Origin: Mesobacillus maritimus | GTDB lineage: Bacteria > Bacillota > Bacilli > Bacillales > Cytobacillaceae | Assembly: GCF_019749255.1 (NCBI RefSeq) | Contig: NZ_JACWFH010000030.1 | Span: forward strand, 1 to 64,000 | Reading direction: 5' to 3' | DNA length: 64,000 bases | In this document: one piece after another, positions 27,063 to 34,386 of the stretch | Layout of the letters: every line of letters begins with the position of its first letter | Numbering within the stretch: the stretch's first letter is position 1 | Position numbers and translations under genes: made by a program | Notes under the pieces: generated by a model | Told to the model about the DNA's origin: nothing | What the model saw: only the letters and a program-made list of their open reading frames with translations | Database searches by the model: none

Positions 27063-27187
27063 TTTCCCATCTCCTTTAAAATTAATGATGGTAAAATATA
27101 TGGAATTTTCGTATAATTAAGAACATAATTCAGAGATTATTAACAAGGCTTTATCGTGACAGCCAGGTGTTAGCGTGGGGGAAATAT

Positions 27188-27556
27188 ATGTGGACCATTG
27201 ATGAAGAGTCAGCCAAAACGTACAAGAAATTAGAAGCAGACTATAATCGCCGAGTCCTATCCATGACTAACAATTTGCAGTACGTTAAAAATATTGGACA
27301 AGCATTCAATGCTCATTTGGATTACGTAGTCGAGGTGAGAAAGCTTACGAAGGAGCTGTTAGACGCATTAAACCTCCCTGACAGGGATGAAATTGCTTCA
27401 ATTGCTAAGAGAGTAAGAGCTTTGGAATCGAGACTAGATGATCTGGATGAACAAATAGAAGAGTCCAAGAACCAGATGAGAAACCACCAAAATCAAATTA
27501 GAAAATTCTCACAGGAAATGGCCGAATTATCAAAGGAACTGGTGGATTCAGAGTAA
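27188..27556 (+). CDS. PhaR-like PHA granule/synthase accessory protein (short)
   Basis: 122 aa from ATG 27188, with GGGGGAAA just upstream; an upstream start at 27167 is less likely. It carries the segment LNLPDRDEIASIAKRV followed by a heptad coiled coil (ALESRLDDLDEQIEESKNQM...). The same pattern occurs in PhaR here (MNMPTKTDVKNVAKL) and in the second locus (LNLPTKDDVAAIAKL). It is therefore probably a synthase accessory or granule protein rather than an enzyme. First gene of a run with the phasin-like gene, phaR and phaC. Confidence 0.75.
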   Translation: MWTIDEESAKTYKKLEADYNRRVLSMTNNLQYVKNIGQAFNAHLDYVVEVRKLTKELLDALNLPDRDEIASIAKRVRALESRLDDLDEQIEESKNQMRNHQNQIRKFSQEMAELSKELVDSE

Positions 27557-27606
27557 CTCTATTATTGTGATTTTCTATTAATTTTATATAAAAGGTGGAG
27601 AGAGAG

Positions 27607-28263
27607 ATGGCAGAGAACAAAAAGGCTTCTAAAAAGGAAGAAGTACAGGTGAAAAGTGAACAGCAAGAACCTGTAGTTGAAGAGAATCAAACGCAAGAAC
27701 AAACTGAACAAAATTTATCAAGTTTAGAACTTTTGTGGAATAACGCTTACCAGGAGTTAGACAAATGGGCTGAGCGTGGAAATTACCGAGATGAAATATT
27801 TCTTAAAGCCGTAAAAGACTACTCTGAGAGTGTTCAGCGCAATCGTGACAACCTCAAAGAAGTTACAGAGCAATTCAATAAGGAGCTGGTTGAATGGCAA
27901 CGTACAGCTCGTGAAGAGTTCTTAATGTCAACTACTGCGATTCAACATTTCTTCCCAGTAAGATCTTATGAGGAAATCAACCAACTATTTGATCGGATCC
28001 AAAAATCAACTGCAGGCATTTTAAGTGCGCCATATCGTGCAGTAAATCCAGACCAGGCGATTGAAAGATATGTTGGAATGGTGGAAAAATACATTGAGCT
28101 TCGTAAAAAGGGTAGAAATGAGTATGTTAGCACTGTAAAGAAGACTACGAATATCGTTCAACAAAATCAGAGAGTCTTTGTAAACCTTTTTTCAAAACAA
28201 GTAAAATCTTTATTCCCATTCAATAAACATATGGAAAAGCAAGAAGACGCAGTGAAATCTTAA
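27607..28263 (+). CDS. Phasin-like PHA granule protein
   Basis: 218 aa from ATG 27607 (GGTGGAGAGAG upstream). The N-terminal 40 residues are Glu/Lys/Gln-rich and disordered; the rest is amphipathic helix with few prolines and no catalytic motif, as in phasins that coat PHA granules. The context between a PhaR-like gene and phaR-phaC supports this. Family assignment is by context and composition, not by a diagnostic motif. Confidence 0.7.
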   Translation: MAENKKASKKEEVQVKSEQQEPVVEENQTQEQTEQNLSSLELLWNNAYQELDKWAERGNYRDEIFLKAVKDYSESVQRNRDNLKEVTEQFNKELVEWQRTAREEFLMSTTAIQHFFPVRSYEEINQLFDRIQKSTAGILSAPYRAVNPDQAIERYVGMVEKYIELRKKGRNEYVSTVKKTTNIVQQNQRVFVNLFSKQVKSLFPFNKHMEKQEDAVKS

Positions 28264-28286
28264 AAATAGATTAGGAGCGATTACGG

Positions 28287-28922
28287 ATGGCAAAAGAAAA
28301 ATACGATCCATATAAAGGGTTTAGAGAACTAACTGGTATGTGGGAAAAACAAATGAATTCCCTGTTGTTATCATGGTCTGATAACACTGATTATATCAAG
28401 CTTTCAAATGTGGGGTTACAGACGCATACACGTTATTTAGAAATGATAAAAAGAAATCAGGAAATCATGGCTAATTTTATGAATATGCCTACTAAAACTG
28501 ATGTGAAAAATGTTGCGAAGTTGACCATTCAGGCTGAAGAAAAAATTGATGCTCTTGAAGAACAAATTTGGAATTTGCAAGATAGCTTTGCTGCAATTAA
28601 CAAAGAAAATATGGAGTTTTTTGGGGAGCTTGTTGCTCTGTCCAAGCAAATGAAAGAAGAACTTGATAACAATGTAAAAGAACTACGCGAAGCTAAAAAG
28701 GTTAAATCGGACCTTCAAAAATTACGCAAAGAGCTTTCCGACACGAATGAGTTGAAAGCTGAGCTCCAAGAGTTAAGACGGGAGTTAACAGAAGCGAATG
28801 GTCTTAAGCTGGAATTACAAGAATTGAAACAAGAACTTGTTCAATATAAGGAAACAAAGAATCAAGAACCAGTACAGGAAAAAAAAGAATTCGAACTGGC
28901 AGGAGCCGGAACAGGTAAATAA
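28287..28922 (+). CDS. phaR: Class IV PHA synthase subunit PhaR
   Basis: 211 aa. PhaR is the non-catalytic partner needed by the class IV PhaC of Bacillus. The N-terminus starts MAKEKYDPYKGFRELTGMWE as in known PhaR proteins. It contains MNMPTKTDVKNVAKL (about 70-84) and a long C-terminal coiled coil with internal repeats (LQKLRKEL, LQELRREL, LQELKQEL). phaC follows 20 bp later. AGGAG precedes the ATG. Confidence 0.9.
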   Translation: MAKEKYDPYKGFRELTGMWEKQMNSLLLSWSDNTDYIKLSNVGLQTHTRYLEMIKRNQEIMANFMNMPTKTDVKNVAKLTIQAEEKIDALEEQIWNLQDSFAAINKENMEFFGELVALSKQMKEELDNNVKELREAKKVKSDLQKLRKELSDTNELKAELQELRRELTEANGLKLELQELKQELVQYKETKNQEPVQEKKEFELAGAGTGK

Positions 28923-28942
28923 TTCAGGAAGTAGGGGAAAAA

Positions 28943-30001
28943 ATGGCAGTAGAATCACCAGTAAAAATTCCAGCCTTGGATTATGAGAAGGAAATGAAGC
29001 GCTGGACTCAGGTTTATAAAATTCTAACTGAAGATGCACCTAAAATCGAGCATTCACCTCGTGAAATGGTCTGGAGAAAAAACAAAACAACTCTTTGGCA
29101 TTATCCAGCAAAAGAAAAAAAATATAGCACACCATTGTTCTTTGTCTATTCACTTTTAAATAAACCTTATATTTTAGATATTAGTCCGGATACAAGTGTT
29201 ATTGCGGGTCTTACTAAACGTGGATATGATGTTTATTTGCTTGATTGGGGTAATCCAGGGTACGAGGATGATGATATCAGTTTTGATAGCTATATTCTCG
29301 ACTACTTAGAAAAAGGTGTAAAACGTGCTTTGCGCCACTCTGGTGCTGAAGATATTTCAGTCGTAGGGTATTGCTTAGGGGGAACCATTGCCTCCATTTT
29401 CGCGTCAATCACTGATTTACCAATTAAGAACCTAATCGTTGCAACTGTTCCTATTGATTATAGTGTGGGAGTAGCACCTGAAAAATGGCTTGAAGGACTC
29501 CAGAATGGAACCGTTAGTGTTGATCGTTGGGTGGATGTTTATGGTACCATTCCTCCAGCACTAGTAGAAGCTATGTTCAGGACCTTAGCGCCGGTTAACG
29601 TTTCGCCATATGTTGGTTTGGTGTCTCGTGCCCATGATAGCAGATATGTGGACAAGTGGAGAAGAATGGATAAATGGCTAAATGATTCAGCACCTTTTGC
29701 GGGAGCTGCATTAAAGCAAATGTTCAATGATCTTATGAAGGATAATAAGCTTGTTAAGGGTGAATTGGTGATTGGTGGAAGAAGAGCAGATCTTAGCAAT
29801 ATCAAATGCAATTTCTTTGCTGTTTCATCTGCAAACGATGGGTTAATTGCGGAAGGACAGAGCCTACCAGTCATGGACCTTGTTTCTAGTGAGGATAAAA
29901 CTTATAAGGTTGTTGAAGCGGGTCATGTTTCGCTAGCTTTAAGCGGATTGTTCGCGCCAATCGTTGACGAATGGTTGTCCAGTCGTTCAGACCTTGCATA
30001 A
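28943..30001 (+). CDS. phaC: Class IV PHA synthase catalytic subunit PhaC
   Basis: 352 aa, the size of class III/IV PhaC. It polymerises (R)-3-hydroxyacyl-CoA on the granule surface. The lipase-like box GYCLGG contains the nucleophile C144; catalytic Asp and His lie in ANDGLIAEG and EAGHVSLAL near the C-terminus. LLDWGNPGYED is a typical PhaC motif. It is the last gene of the phaR-phaC unit. A clear paralogue lies at 48780. Confidence 0.96.
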   Translation: MAVESPVKIPALDYEKEMKRWTQVYKILTEDAPKIEHSPREMVWRKNKTTLWHYPAKEKKYSTPLFFVYSLLNKPYILDISPDTSVIAGLTKRGYDVYLLDWGNPGYEDDDISFDSYILDYLEKGVKRALRHSGAEDISVVGYCLGGTIASIFASITDLPIKNLIVATVPIDYSVGVAPEKWLEGLQNGTVSVDRWVDVYGTIPPALVEAMFRTLAPVNVSPYVGLVSRAHDSRYVDKWRRMDKWLNDSAPFAGAALKQMFNDLMKDNKLVKGELVIGGRRADLSNIKCNFFAVSSANDGLIAEGQSLPVMDLVSSEDKTYKVVEAGHVSLALSGLFAPIVDEWLSSRSDLA

Positions 30002-30057
30002 TGATCTTTAAATAGAGGGGGGAAGGGTGAATCCCTTCCCATTTCTTTTGTTGAATA

Positions 30058-30846
30058 CTATGCACTTTCTTGGAAACCTTTTTTATGCTTGTTGATAAAG
30101 TTACAAACCAGTCGGTTAAATCTGTCCTTAGCCTCGAATTTAGGCACATGACCGGTATTTCGCATGACGATGAATTCTGAATTTGGAATTAGCTTATGCA
30201 TCCACAATTGTAACCAAGGAGGCAATACAGAATCATATTGACCGGCAATAACAAGCGTAGGAACTTTAATTTTCGGTAATAATTTAAGGTTATTAACCTC
30301 CATACAAGCCTTTCCTGATGCCAAAAAGGCATTGCGCTCAGGGCGATAACTTTCAGCAAACTTCTCTAAGGATTCTTTCTTCCAAGAATACAGACATTTT
30401 TTTGCAGCAATGTCTCTTCTTTCAGCTACTGTTAATTCTTCAATCTGAGATTCTCTAAACTTCATGTAAAGTTTTCCAAGCCTCTTAGGAATATAATGAA
30501 AAGTACAAGTGAGAATAAGAGAGCGACATATTCCTGGTGCTTGACGATAAATTTCTTGTGCTACAGCTCCTCCCATGGATAGGCCAAGTATGTGAGCGCT
30601 TTCAATTGAGAGTTCATCTAACAATCCAATTACATCTTTAGCGAAGTTTTCGATGGAGATGCCTTCTATGGATCTATGCTCTCCATGGCCACGTAAGTCT
30701 GGAATTATAAGTTCGTAATATTCAGATAATTCATATTGACTTTGCCACCCCTCTTTTACCTCGCCTAGACCATGAATCAATACCAATGGTTCTCCGCTTC
30801 CAAAGTGCAGATAAGGCATACCTGTTTTACTAACCTTTGTGTTTTG
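30058..30846 (-). CDS. Alpha/beta hydrolase, possible PHA depolymerase
   Basis: 262 aa from ATG 30846 (GAGGTGG upstream); the longer frame to 30888 lacks an RBS. Nucleophile Ser in GLSMGGAVAQ, oxyanion HGLGEVKEGW, Asp in AGQYDSVLPPW, His in NTGHVPKFE. It sits between phaC and phaQ on the other strand and shares the region with a PhaQ-type operator, so it may be an intracellular PHA depolymerase or esterase. That role is inferred from position only. Confidence 0.82.
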   Translation of the reverse strand, partial: QNTKVSKTGMPYLHFGSGEPLVLIHGLGEVKEGWQSQYELSEYYELIIPDLRGHGEHRSIEGISIENFAKDVIGLLDELSIESAHILGLSMGGAVAQEIYRQAPGICRSLILTCTFHYIPKRLGKLYMKFRESQIEELTVAERRDIAAKKCLYSWKKESLEKFAESYRPERNAFLASGKACMEVNNLKLLPKIKVPTLVIAGQYDSVLPPWLQLWMHKLIPNSEFIVMRNTGHVPKFEAKDRFNRLVCNFINKHKKGFQESA

Positions 30847-30971
30847 CATCCTCAAACCACCTCTTCTGTTTTTTACTTTTATTCCCAAACAAGAATGATT
30901 CTAAACCTTCACAAATTGTTCAAAAACCATTTTACAATTTATGTATATGTTTCTTTTACACAAAGTTTACT

Positions 30972-30994
30972 CTATATGTGTAAAATACATATAG
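30972..30994. promoter_or_regulatory. PhaQ-type operator, copy 1
   Basis: CTATATGT-N7-ACATATAG is a perfect inverted repeat of the ATGT/ACAT type favoured by PadR-family repressors. It is positioned to affect the minus-strand hydrolase as well as phaQP. Confidence 0.75.
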
Positions 30995-31008
30995 TTGGAT
31001 AAACTAGG

Positions 31009-31038
31009 TTGACAGGTTATTGTATATAGGTGTAAAAT
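31009..31038 (+). promoter_or_regulatory. phaQ promoter
   Basis: TTGACA (31009-31014), an 18-nt spacer, then TAAAAT (31033-31038). The -10 lies inside operator copy 2. Confidence 0.7.
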
Positions 31039-31046
31039 ACATATAG
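31024..31046. promoter_or_regulatory. PhaQ-type operator, copy 2
   Basis: Right arm ACATATAG and N7 spacer are identical to copy 1; the left arm (ATATAGGT) is degenerate. It overlaps the phaQ -10 element, a placement suited to repression. Confidence 0.7.
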
Positions 31047-31075
31047 AGAAGCAGTTATAAGAATACTGTTTTCCT

Positions 31076-31096
31076 CTATGTGTATTTTACATATAG
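31076..31096. promoter_or_regulatory. PhaQ-type operator, copy 3 (inverted)
   Basis: CTATGTGTATTTTACATATAG is the reverse-complement form of the same site. It lies in the phaQ leader, just before the RBS. Confidence 0.7.
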
Positions 31097-31110
31097 GTGA
31101 GGTGTTGGGT

Positions 31111-31548
31111 ATGGTAAATAATGATAACAATCAATCGGTAAATCCATCTAAGAATTTCGTACTACCATTCATATTATTGCTTCTAAGTAGAGTGTCCCTC
31201 CATGGGTATGAGCTTAGTCAGAAACTTCAGGCATTCGGTTTTAAAAGTATTGATCAGGGAAACCTTTATCGTTTACTTAGGAAGCTTGAAGCGGACGAGC
31301 TAGTATCTTCTGAATGGGATACAACAGGAAATGGTCCTGCTAAAAGAAAGTATTCAATTACGAAGGCTGGTATTACTTACTTAAAAGGATATGCAAATCA
31401 ACTAGAAACGTATCAAGCCATGTTGGATCAGTTTTTCTCGATGTACAGTAGTCTTTTAGAGCTCTATATCCCTTCTTTTTCGACAAGGGATTCCATAGAG
31501 AAAAAAAGAAGTGAAAAGAGGAGGAACGATGATGGCAAAAAAGAATGA
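31111..31548 (+). CDS. phaQ: PadR-family PHA regulator PhaQ
   Basis: 145 aa, close to the 146 aa of known PhaQ. ATG 31111 has AGGTGAGG at 8 nt; an upstream ATG (31078) lies in the operator. PadR winged helix (about 20-95: LLLLSRVSLHGYELSQKL ... GNLYRLLRKLEADELVSSEW) then a C-terminal helix. PhaQ represses its own operon and is released by PHA granules in Bacillus. Three copies of the same palindrome lie upstream. The 3' end overlaps phaP by 17 bp. Confidence 0.92.
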   Translation: MVNNDNNQSVNPSKNFVLPFILLLLSRVSLHGYELSQKLQAFGFKSIDQGNLYRLLRKLEADELVSSEWDTTGNGPAKRKYSITKAGITYLKGYANQLETYQAMLDQFFSMYSSLLELYIPSFSTRDSIEKKRSEKRRNDDGKKE

Positions 31549-32146
31549 AGCAATTGAAGTACAAGAAAAAAATACGAGTGTAGAAGTGAATCCAACTGAT
31601 TTATTCGTGAACACTCTATGGGATCAGTACGAACAATCACTTTCAAGAGCAAGACAACTGCGTGAAGCACAAGAAGAAGCTCTTCTTAAATCCTTTAAGG
31701 AAGTGCTAAAGTTTAATAAGGAATACAGAAAGTCAGTAGGTAGCTTATACCAACAGACAAGAAAAACAAACTTGGACCTTGCTAAAGGCGTAGTCCAAAA
31801 CGTTTCTAACAGAGAAGAAGGCAAAGAAATTAAAGCCGTTGCGAAGTTAAAGGAATTCGATGAGGTTACAAATCAGTTAAAAGAGATTACTGAACAAATG
31901 GAAAAGCTTGCTTTAACACCAGTTCAGTCTACATTTAATTTTATTAACCAACTTGAAGAAAACTTAGAAAAGAACGCAGAGTCTTACCTTGCATATTCAC
32001 GTGAGCGTCGGAAAGCTTGGCAACAAGTTACTGACGAATATGTAAAGCAAGCAAGAAAAACAAATCATGAAGCAGTCGGTTTTGTTAGGGACAAGTCGAA
32101 GGAACTTATCCAAACAGCAAAATCCGTAGAGCTTGTAAACAGCTAA
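31532..32146 (+). CDS. phaP: Phasin PhaP
   Basis: 204 aa from the second of two tandem ATGs (31532), 7 nt after AGAGGAGGA. Mostly amphipathic helix (DLFVNTLWDQYEQSLSRARQ; TNQLKEITEQMEKLAL), no enzyme motif. PhaP coats PHA granules and competes with PhaQ binding. Coupled translation with phaQ and a strong terminator at 32156 define a two-gene operon. Sequence resembles the phasin-like gene at 27607 in size and composition. Confidence 0.85.
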   Translation: MAKKNEAIEVQEKNTSVEVNPTDLFVNTLWDQYEQSLSRARQLREAQEEALLKSFKEVLKFNKEYRKSVGSLYQQTRKTNLDLAKGVVQNVSNREEGKEIKAVAKLKEFDEVTNQLKEITEQMEKLALTPVQSTFNFINQLEENLEKNAESYLAYSRERRKAWQQVTDEYVKQARKTNHEAVGFVRDKSKELIQTAKSVELVNS

Positions 32147-32155
32147 TTGAAATAG

Positions 32156-32193
32156 AAAGACCACCATCAGTTTACAACTGTGGTGGTCTTTTA
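32156..32193. terminator. Terminator after phaP
   Basis: AAAGACCACCATCAGTT pairs with AACTGTGGTGGTCTTT around a 3-nt loop, followed by T residues. It lies between convergent phaP and queT and may serve both. Confidence 0.92.
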
Positions 32194-32237
32194 TCATGTA
32201 ATGAGCAATCCTTGGTAGGTACGATCTAGCCAAACCT

Positions 32238-32729
32238 TTATATCATTTCCCCGAATTTTACTCGTTTATTGATTGCGTACATAATTGGAATCCCTACAGC
32301 CAGAACTGCTAATTCTCCAGCAGCAGTAGTAAGCCAAGTAAAGAAAAATGGTAAGTTAAAAGCTAAGTTTAGTTCAATCGCAATAATAAACATATTGAAA
32401 GTGAAAACCACTGTGTTTACAGCCATTAAGCCAATCATACTTTTAATATACCTTCCAGCTACAATCGTAATGAGTAAAGAGATGACAGAGTGTGCAACCC
32501 CAAACACTAAATCATAAGCTACAAGTGGTGAAAAGAATAAATTAGTCAGGAAAACCCCAAGGACAATCCCATAAAAGTAGTTCTTATTGAATACAATCAG
32601 ATGATTAAACATTTCTGATACTCGGAATTGTACATTTGTAAATCCAAAGGGTTGGACAACAGCTGAAACAGCAATATATAATGCTGCTACAATTCCATTT
32701 CCTACAATTGTTCTGATATTCAAGGTCAT
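32238..32729 (-). CDS. queT: QueT-family queuosine-precursor transporter
   Basis: 163-aa integral membrane protein with five or six TM segments; substrate-binding S component that works with an ECF energy-coupling module. The pattern VVQPFGFTNVQFRVSEMF near residue 25-42 is typical of QueT. A preQ1-I riboswitch directly upstream, with the RBS in its tail, strongly supports transport of preQ1 or a related precursor. ATG 32729 follows AAGGAGAG. Confidence 0.93.
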   Translation of the reverse strand: MTLNIRTIVGNGIVAALYIAVSAVVQPFGFTNVQFRVSEMFNHLIVFNKNYFYGIVLGVFLTNLFFSPLVAYDLVFGVAHSVISLLITIVAGRYIKSMIGLMAVNTVVFTFNMFIIAIELNLAFNLPFFFTWLTTAAGELAVLAVGIPIMYAINKRVKFGEMI

Positions 32730-32734
32730 CTCTC

Positions 32735-32770
32735 CTTAGTTTTTTTCCGTGGGAGGGTTTCGAACCACGT
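32735..32770 (-). promoter_or_regulatory. preQ1-I riboswitch
   Basis: Read on the minus strand: CGTGG ... CCACG stem, loop GTTCGAAACCCT and the A-rich tail GAAAAAAACTAAGG. This matches the class I preQ1 aptamer, in which the tail forms a pseudoknot. The tail runs into the RBS (AAGGAG) of queT, so control is at translation initiation. Confidence 0.9.
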
Positions 32771-32869
32771 CAAGCACAATAGTTAAGTATAGGTGAAAAT
32801 CTCAATATTAACAATACAATTTTTCGTAGTTTAGGGTGAAAAGGGGTGGTAAATTTTTGCTAATTTTAA

Positions 32870-32898
32870 TTGACAAAAAAACCTTAGGCAGATATATT
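32870..32898 (+). promoter_or_regulatory. Promoter of the Mn2+ riboswitch transcript
   Basis: TTGACA (32870-32875), 17-nt spacer, TATATT (32893-32898). It starts the leader about 30 nt before the aptamer. Confidence 0.75.
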
Positions 32899-32920
32899 AT
32901 AAATAATTTATTTTGAATAG

Positions 32921-33015
32921 TTCTCCTAAAGGGGAGTAGCTTTTACAGCATTGTCGTCAATTCGGAGGGAATCACCTCCCGGCACTGTTGGCAACGAACA
33001 TGTCGTTGTTAGCAA
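32921..33015 (+). ncRNA. yybP-ykoY (Mn2+) riboswitch
   Basis: The aptamer hallmark AAAGGGGAGTAGC is at 32928-32940, followed by a GGAGGG/CCTCCC hairpin and a second junction near 33000-33013 (TGTCGTTGTTAGCAA). This class senses Mn2+ and switches on efflux genes by antitermination. Two terminators follow (33018 and 33054). It controls the YkvA-like and TerC genes. Confidence 0.9.
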
Positions 33016-33017
33016 GA

Positions 33018-33045
33018 CCTTTACCTAGTAGTGGTAAGGGTTTTT
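33018..33045 (+). terminator. Riboswitch terminator 1
   Basis: CCTTTACC and GGTAAGGG pair around TAGTAGT, followed by T5. Probably the expression platform of the Mn2+ riboswitch. Confidence 0.85.
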
Positions 33046-33053
33046 CTGTTTTT

Positions 33054-33084
33054 AAAACCTTTACCCACTTGTGGTAAAGGTTTT
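33054..33084 (+). terminator. Riboswitch terminator 2 (near-duplicate)
   Basis: AAAACCTTTACC pairs perfectly with GGTAAAGGTTTT around CACTTGT. It nearly repeats terminator 1 and lies 8 nt after it. Confidence 0.9.
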
Positions 33085-33152
33085 ATTTGTTTATCTTGGT
33101 TCCGATTGTTAAAGAATAGGACTGAACTGTTTGGTAAAAAGGGGAATGTAGA

Positions 33153-33434
33153 ATGAAGTTTTTTAAACGATTACGTTTTGTCTTAAAGTATTGGAAATCG
33201 ATTCCCTTTGTTGTAGAATTCTTTCTTTCGCGGGAAGTTGAAGTCTCAAAGAAGGTACTTAGTGTTCTGTTGATTCTGACTTATGTCTTCTTTCCCTTCG
33301 ATTTAATTCCAGATTTTATATACTTACTTGGGATTTTAGATGATATTGTGATCACCAGTTTTATCATGGAAAGAATGGTAAATTGGGCTCCAGAAGCACT
33401 AAAAAACAAATATCATCTCCATGAAAAGATATAA
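33153..33434 (+). CDS. YkvA-like DUF1232 membrane protein
   Basis: 93 aa, with DUF1232 (about 35-75) containing YVFFPFDLIPDFIYLLGILDD, the family's conserved segment, and one or two TM helices. Function unknown. First gene behind the Mn2+ riboswitch and 18 bp before the TerC gene, suggesting an accessory role in metal or membrane homeostasis. GGGGAATGTAG precedes the ATG at modest spacing. Confidence 0.88.
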   Translation: MKFFKRLRFVLKYWKSIPFVVEFFLSREVEVSKKVLSVLLILTYVFFPFDLIPDFIYLLGILDDIVITSFIMERMVNWAPEALKNKYHLHEKI

Positions 33435-33452
33435 TTGAGGAGGAGATAACCG

Positions 33453-34226
33453 GTGGAAGCCTCCATTTTGCTAGAATATGGCTGGGTGTTGTTCGTTCTA
33501 ATTGCTCTTGAGGGACTTTTAGCTGCAGACAACGCCCTTGTTTTGGCCATTATGGTGAAACACCTTCCTGAGGAAGATAGAAAAAAAGCCCTTTTCTATG
33601 GGCTTGCAGGTGCCTTTGTGTTTAGGTTTGTATCCTTATTTATTATTTCCTTTCTAGTTGATGTATGGCAAGTGCAGGCAATTGGTGCCCTATATTTATT
33701 GTTTATCAGTATTAATCATATTGTTAGGAAACTGATGGTTAAAGGTAAACCCGATGGTATGATGACCGAAAAGAAAAAGAAAAAATCCGGGTTTTGGGTC
33801 ACTGTGTTCAAAGTTGAAGTAGCTGATATTGCGTTTGCAGTGGATTCAATCCTAGCTGCGGTTGCACTGGCCATGACCTTACCGAACACACCTCTTCCTA
33901 CAATAGGTGGGATGGATGGGGGGAAATTCCTTGTTGTTTTTGCAGGAGGGTTAATCGGTGTGATTATCATGCGGTTTGCTGCCAATCTTTTCGTGAAACT
34001 GCTCCATGCTAGACCAGGACTAGAAATTGCCGCTTTTCTTATTGTTGGTTGGGTTGGTGTTAAGCTAGCTGTTTTAACATTAGGACATTTGGATGTAGGG
34101 ATTATTCCATATGAGTTTGCTCATTCCAAAACGTGGAAACTCACTTTTTATTTCGTACTTATCGCCATTGCAGTATCTGGTTGGTTCTTGTCTAAAGAAA
34201 GGCCAGAAAAGCAACCTGATACGTAA
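33453..34226 (+). CDS. TerC-family membrane protein (probable Mn2+ exporter)
   Basis: 257 aa, seven to nine TM segments. TerC signature acidic residues are in EGLLAADNALVLAI (about 20-33) and VEVADIAFAVDSILAA (about 122-137). In B. subtilis TerC proteins (YceF, YkoY) under Mn2+ riboswitches export Mn2+ or metallate exoenzymes. The GTG start follows GAGGAGGAG. The riboswitch upstream supports a role in Mn2+ efflux. Confidence 0.93.
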   Translation: MEASILLEYGWVLFVLIALEGLLAADNALVLAIMVKHLPEEDRKKALFYGLAGAFVFRFVSLFIISFLVDVWQVQAIGALYLLFISINHIVRKLMVKGKPDGMMTEKKKKKSGFWVTVFKVEVADIAFAVDSILAAVALAMTLPNTPLPTIGGMDGGKFLVVFAGGLIGVIIMRFAANLFVKLLHARPGLEIAAFLIVGWVGVKLAVLTLGHLDVGIIPYEFAHSKTWKLTFYFVLIAIAVSGWFLSKERPEKQPDT

Positions 34227-34246
34227 TAATTTTATATACAGAAATC

Positions 34247-34285
34247 ACATGAGCCACTCTCAAAAGGGGGGCTCATGTTTTATTT
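34247..34285 (+). terminator. Terminator after TerC
   Basis: ACATGAGCC pairs with GGCTCATGT; a T-rich tract follows. Confidence 0.88.
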
Positions 34286-34386
34286 TAGATTTTAATCGGA
34301 CGAAGAGAATTAAATCTGCATGATTTATGAAAAATAAGAAGGTTCTACAAATATTCATTAGGATGTAGTCGCATAATGATTGGGGG

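Noticed and set aside
24361-31548. PHA region as a horizontally acquired island
   Set aside because: No integrase, tRNA, direct repeats or obvious change in base composition; the operon style matches its neighbours.
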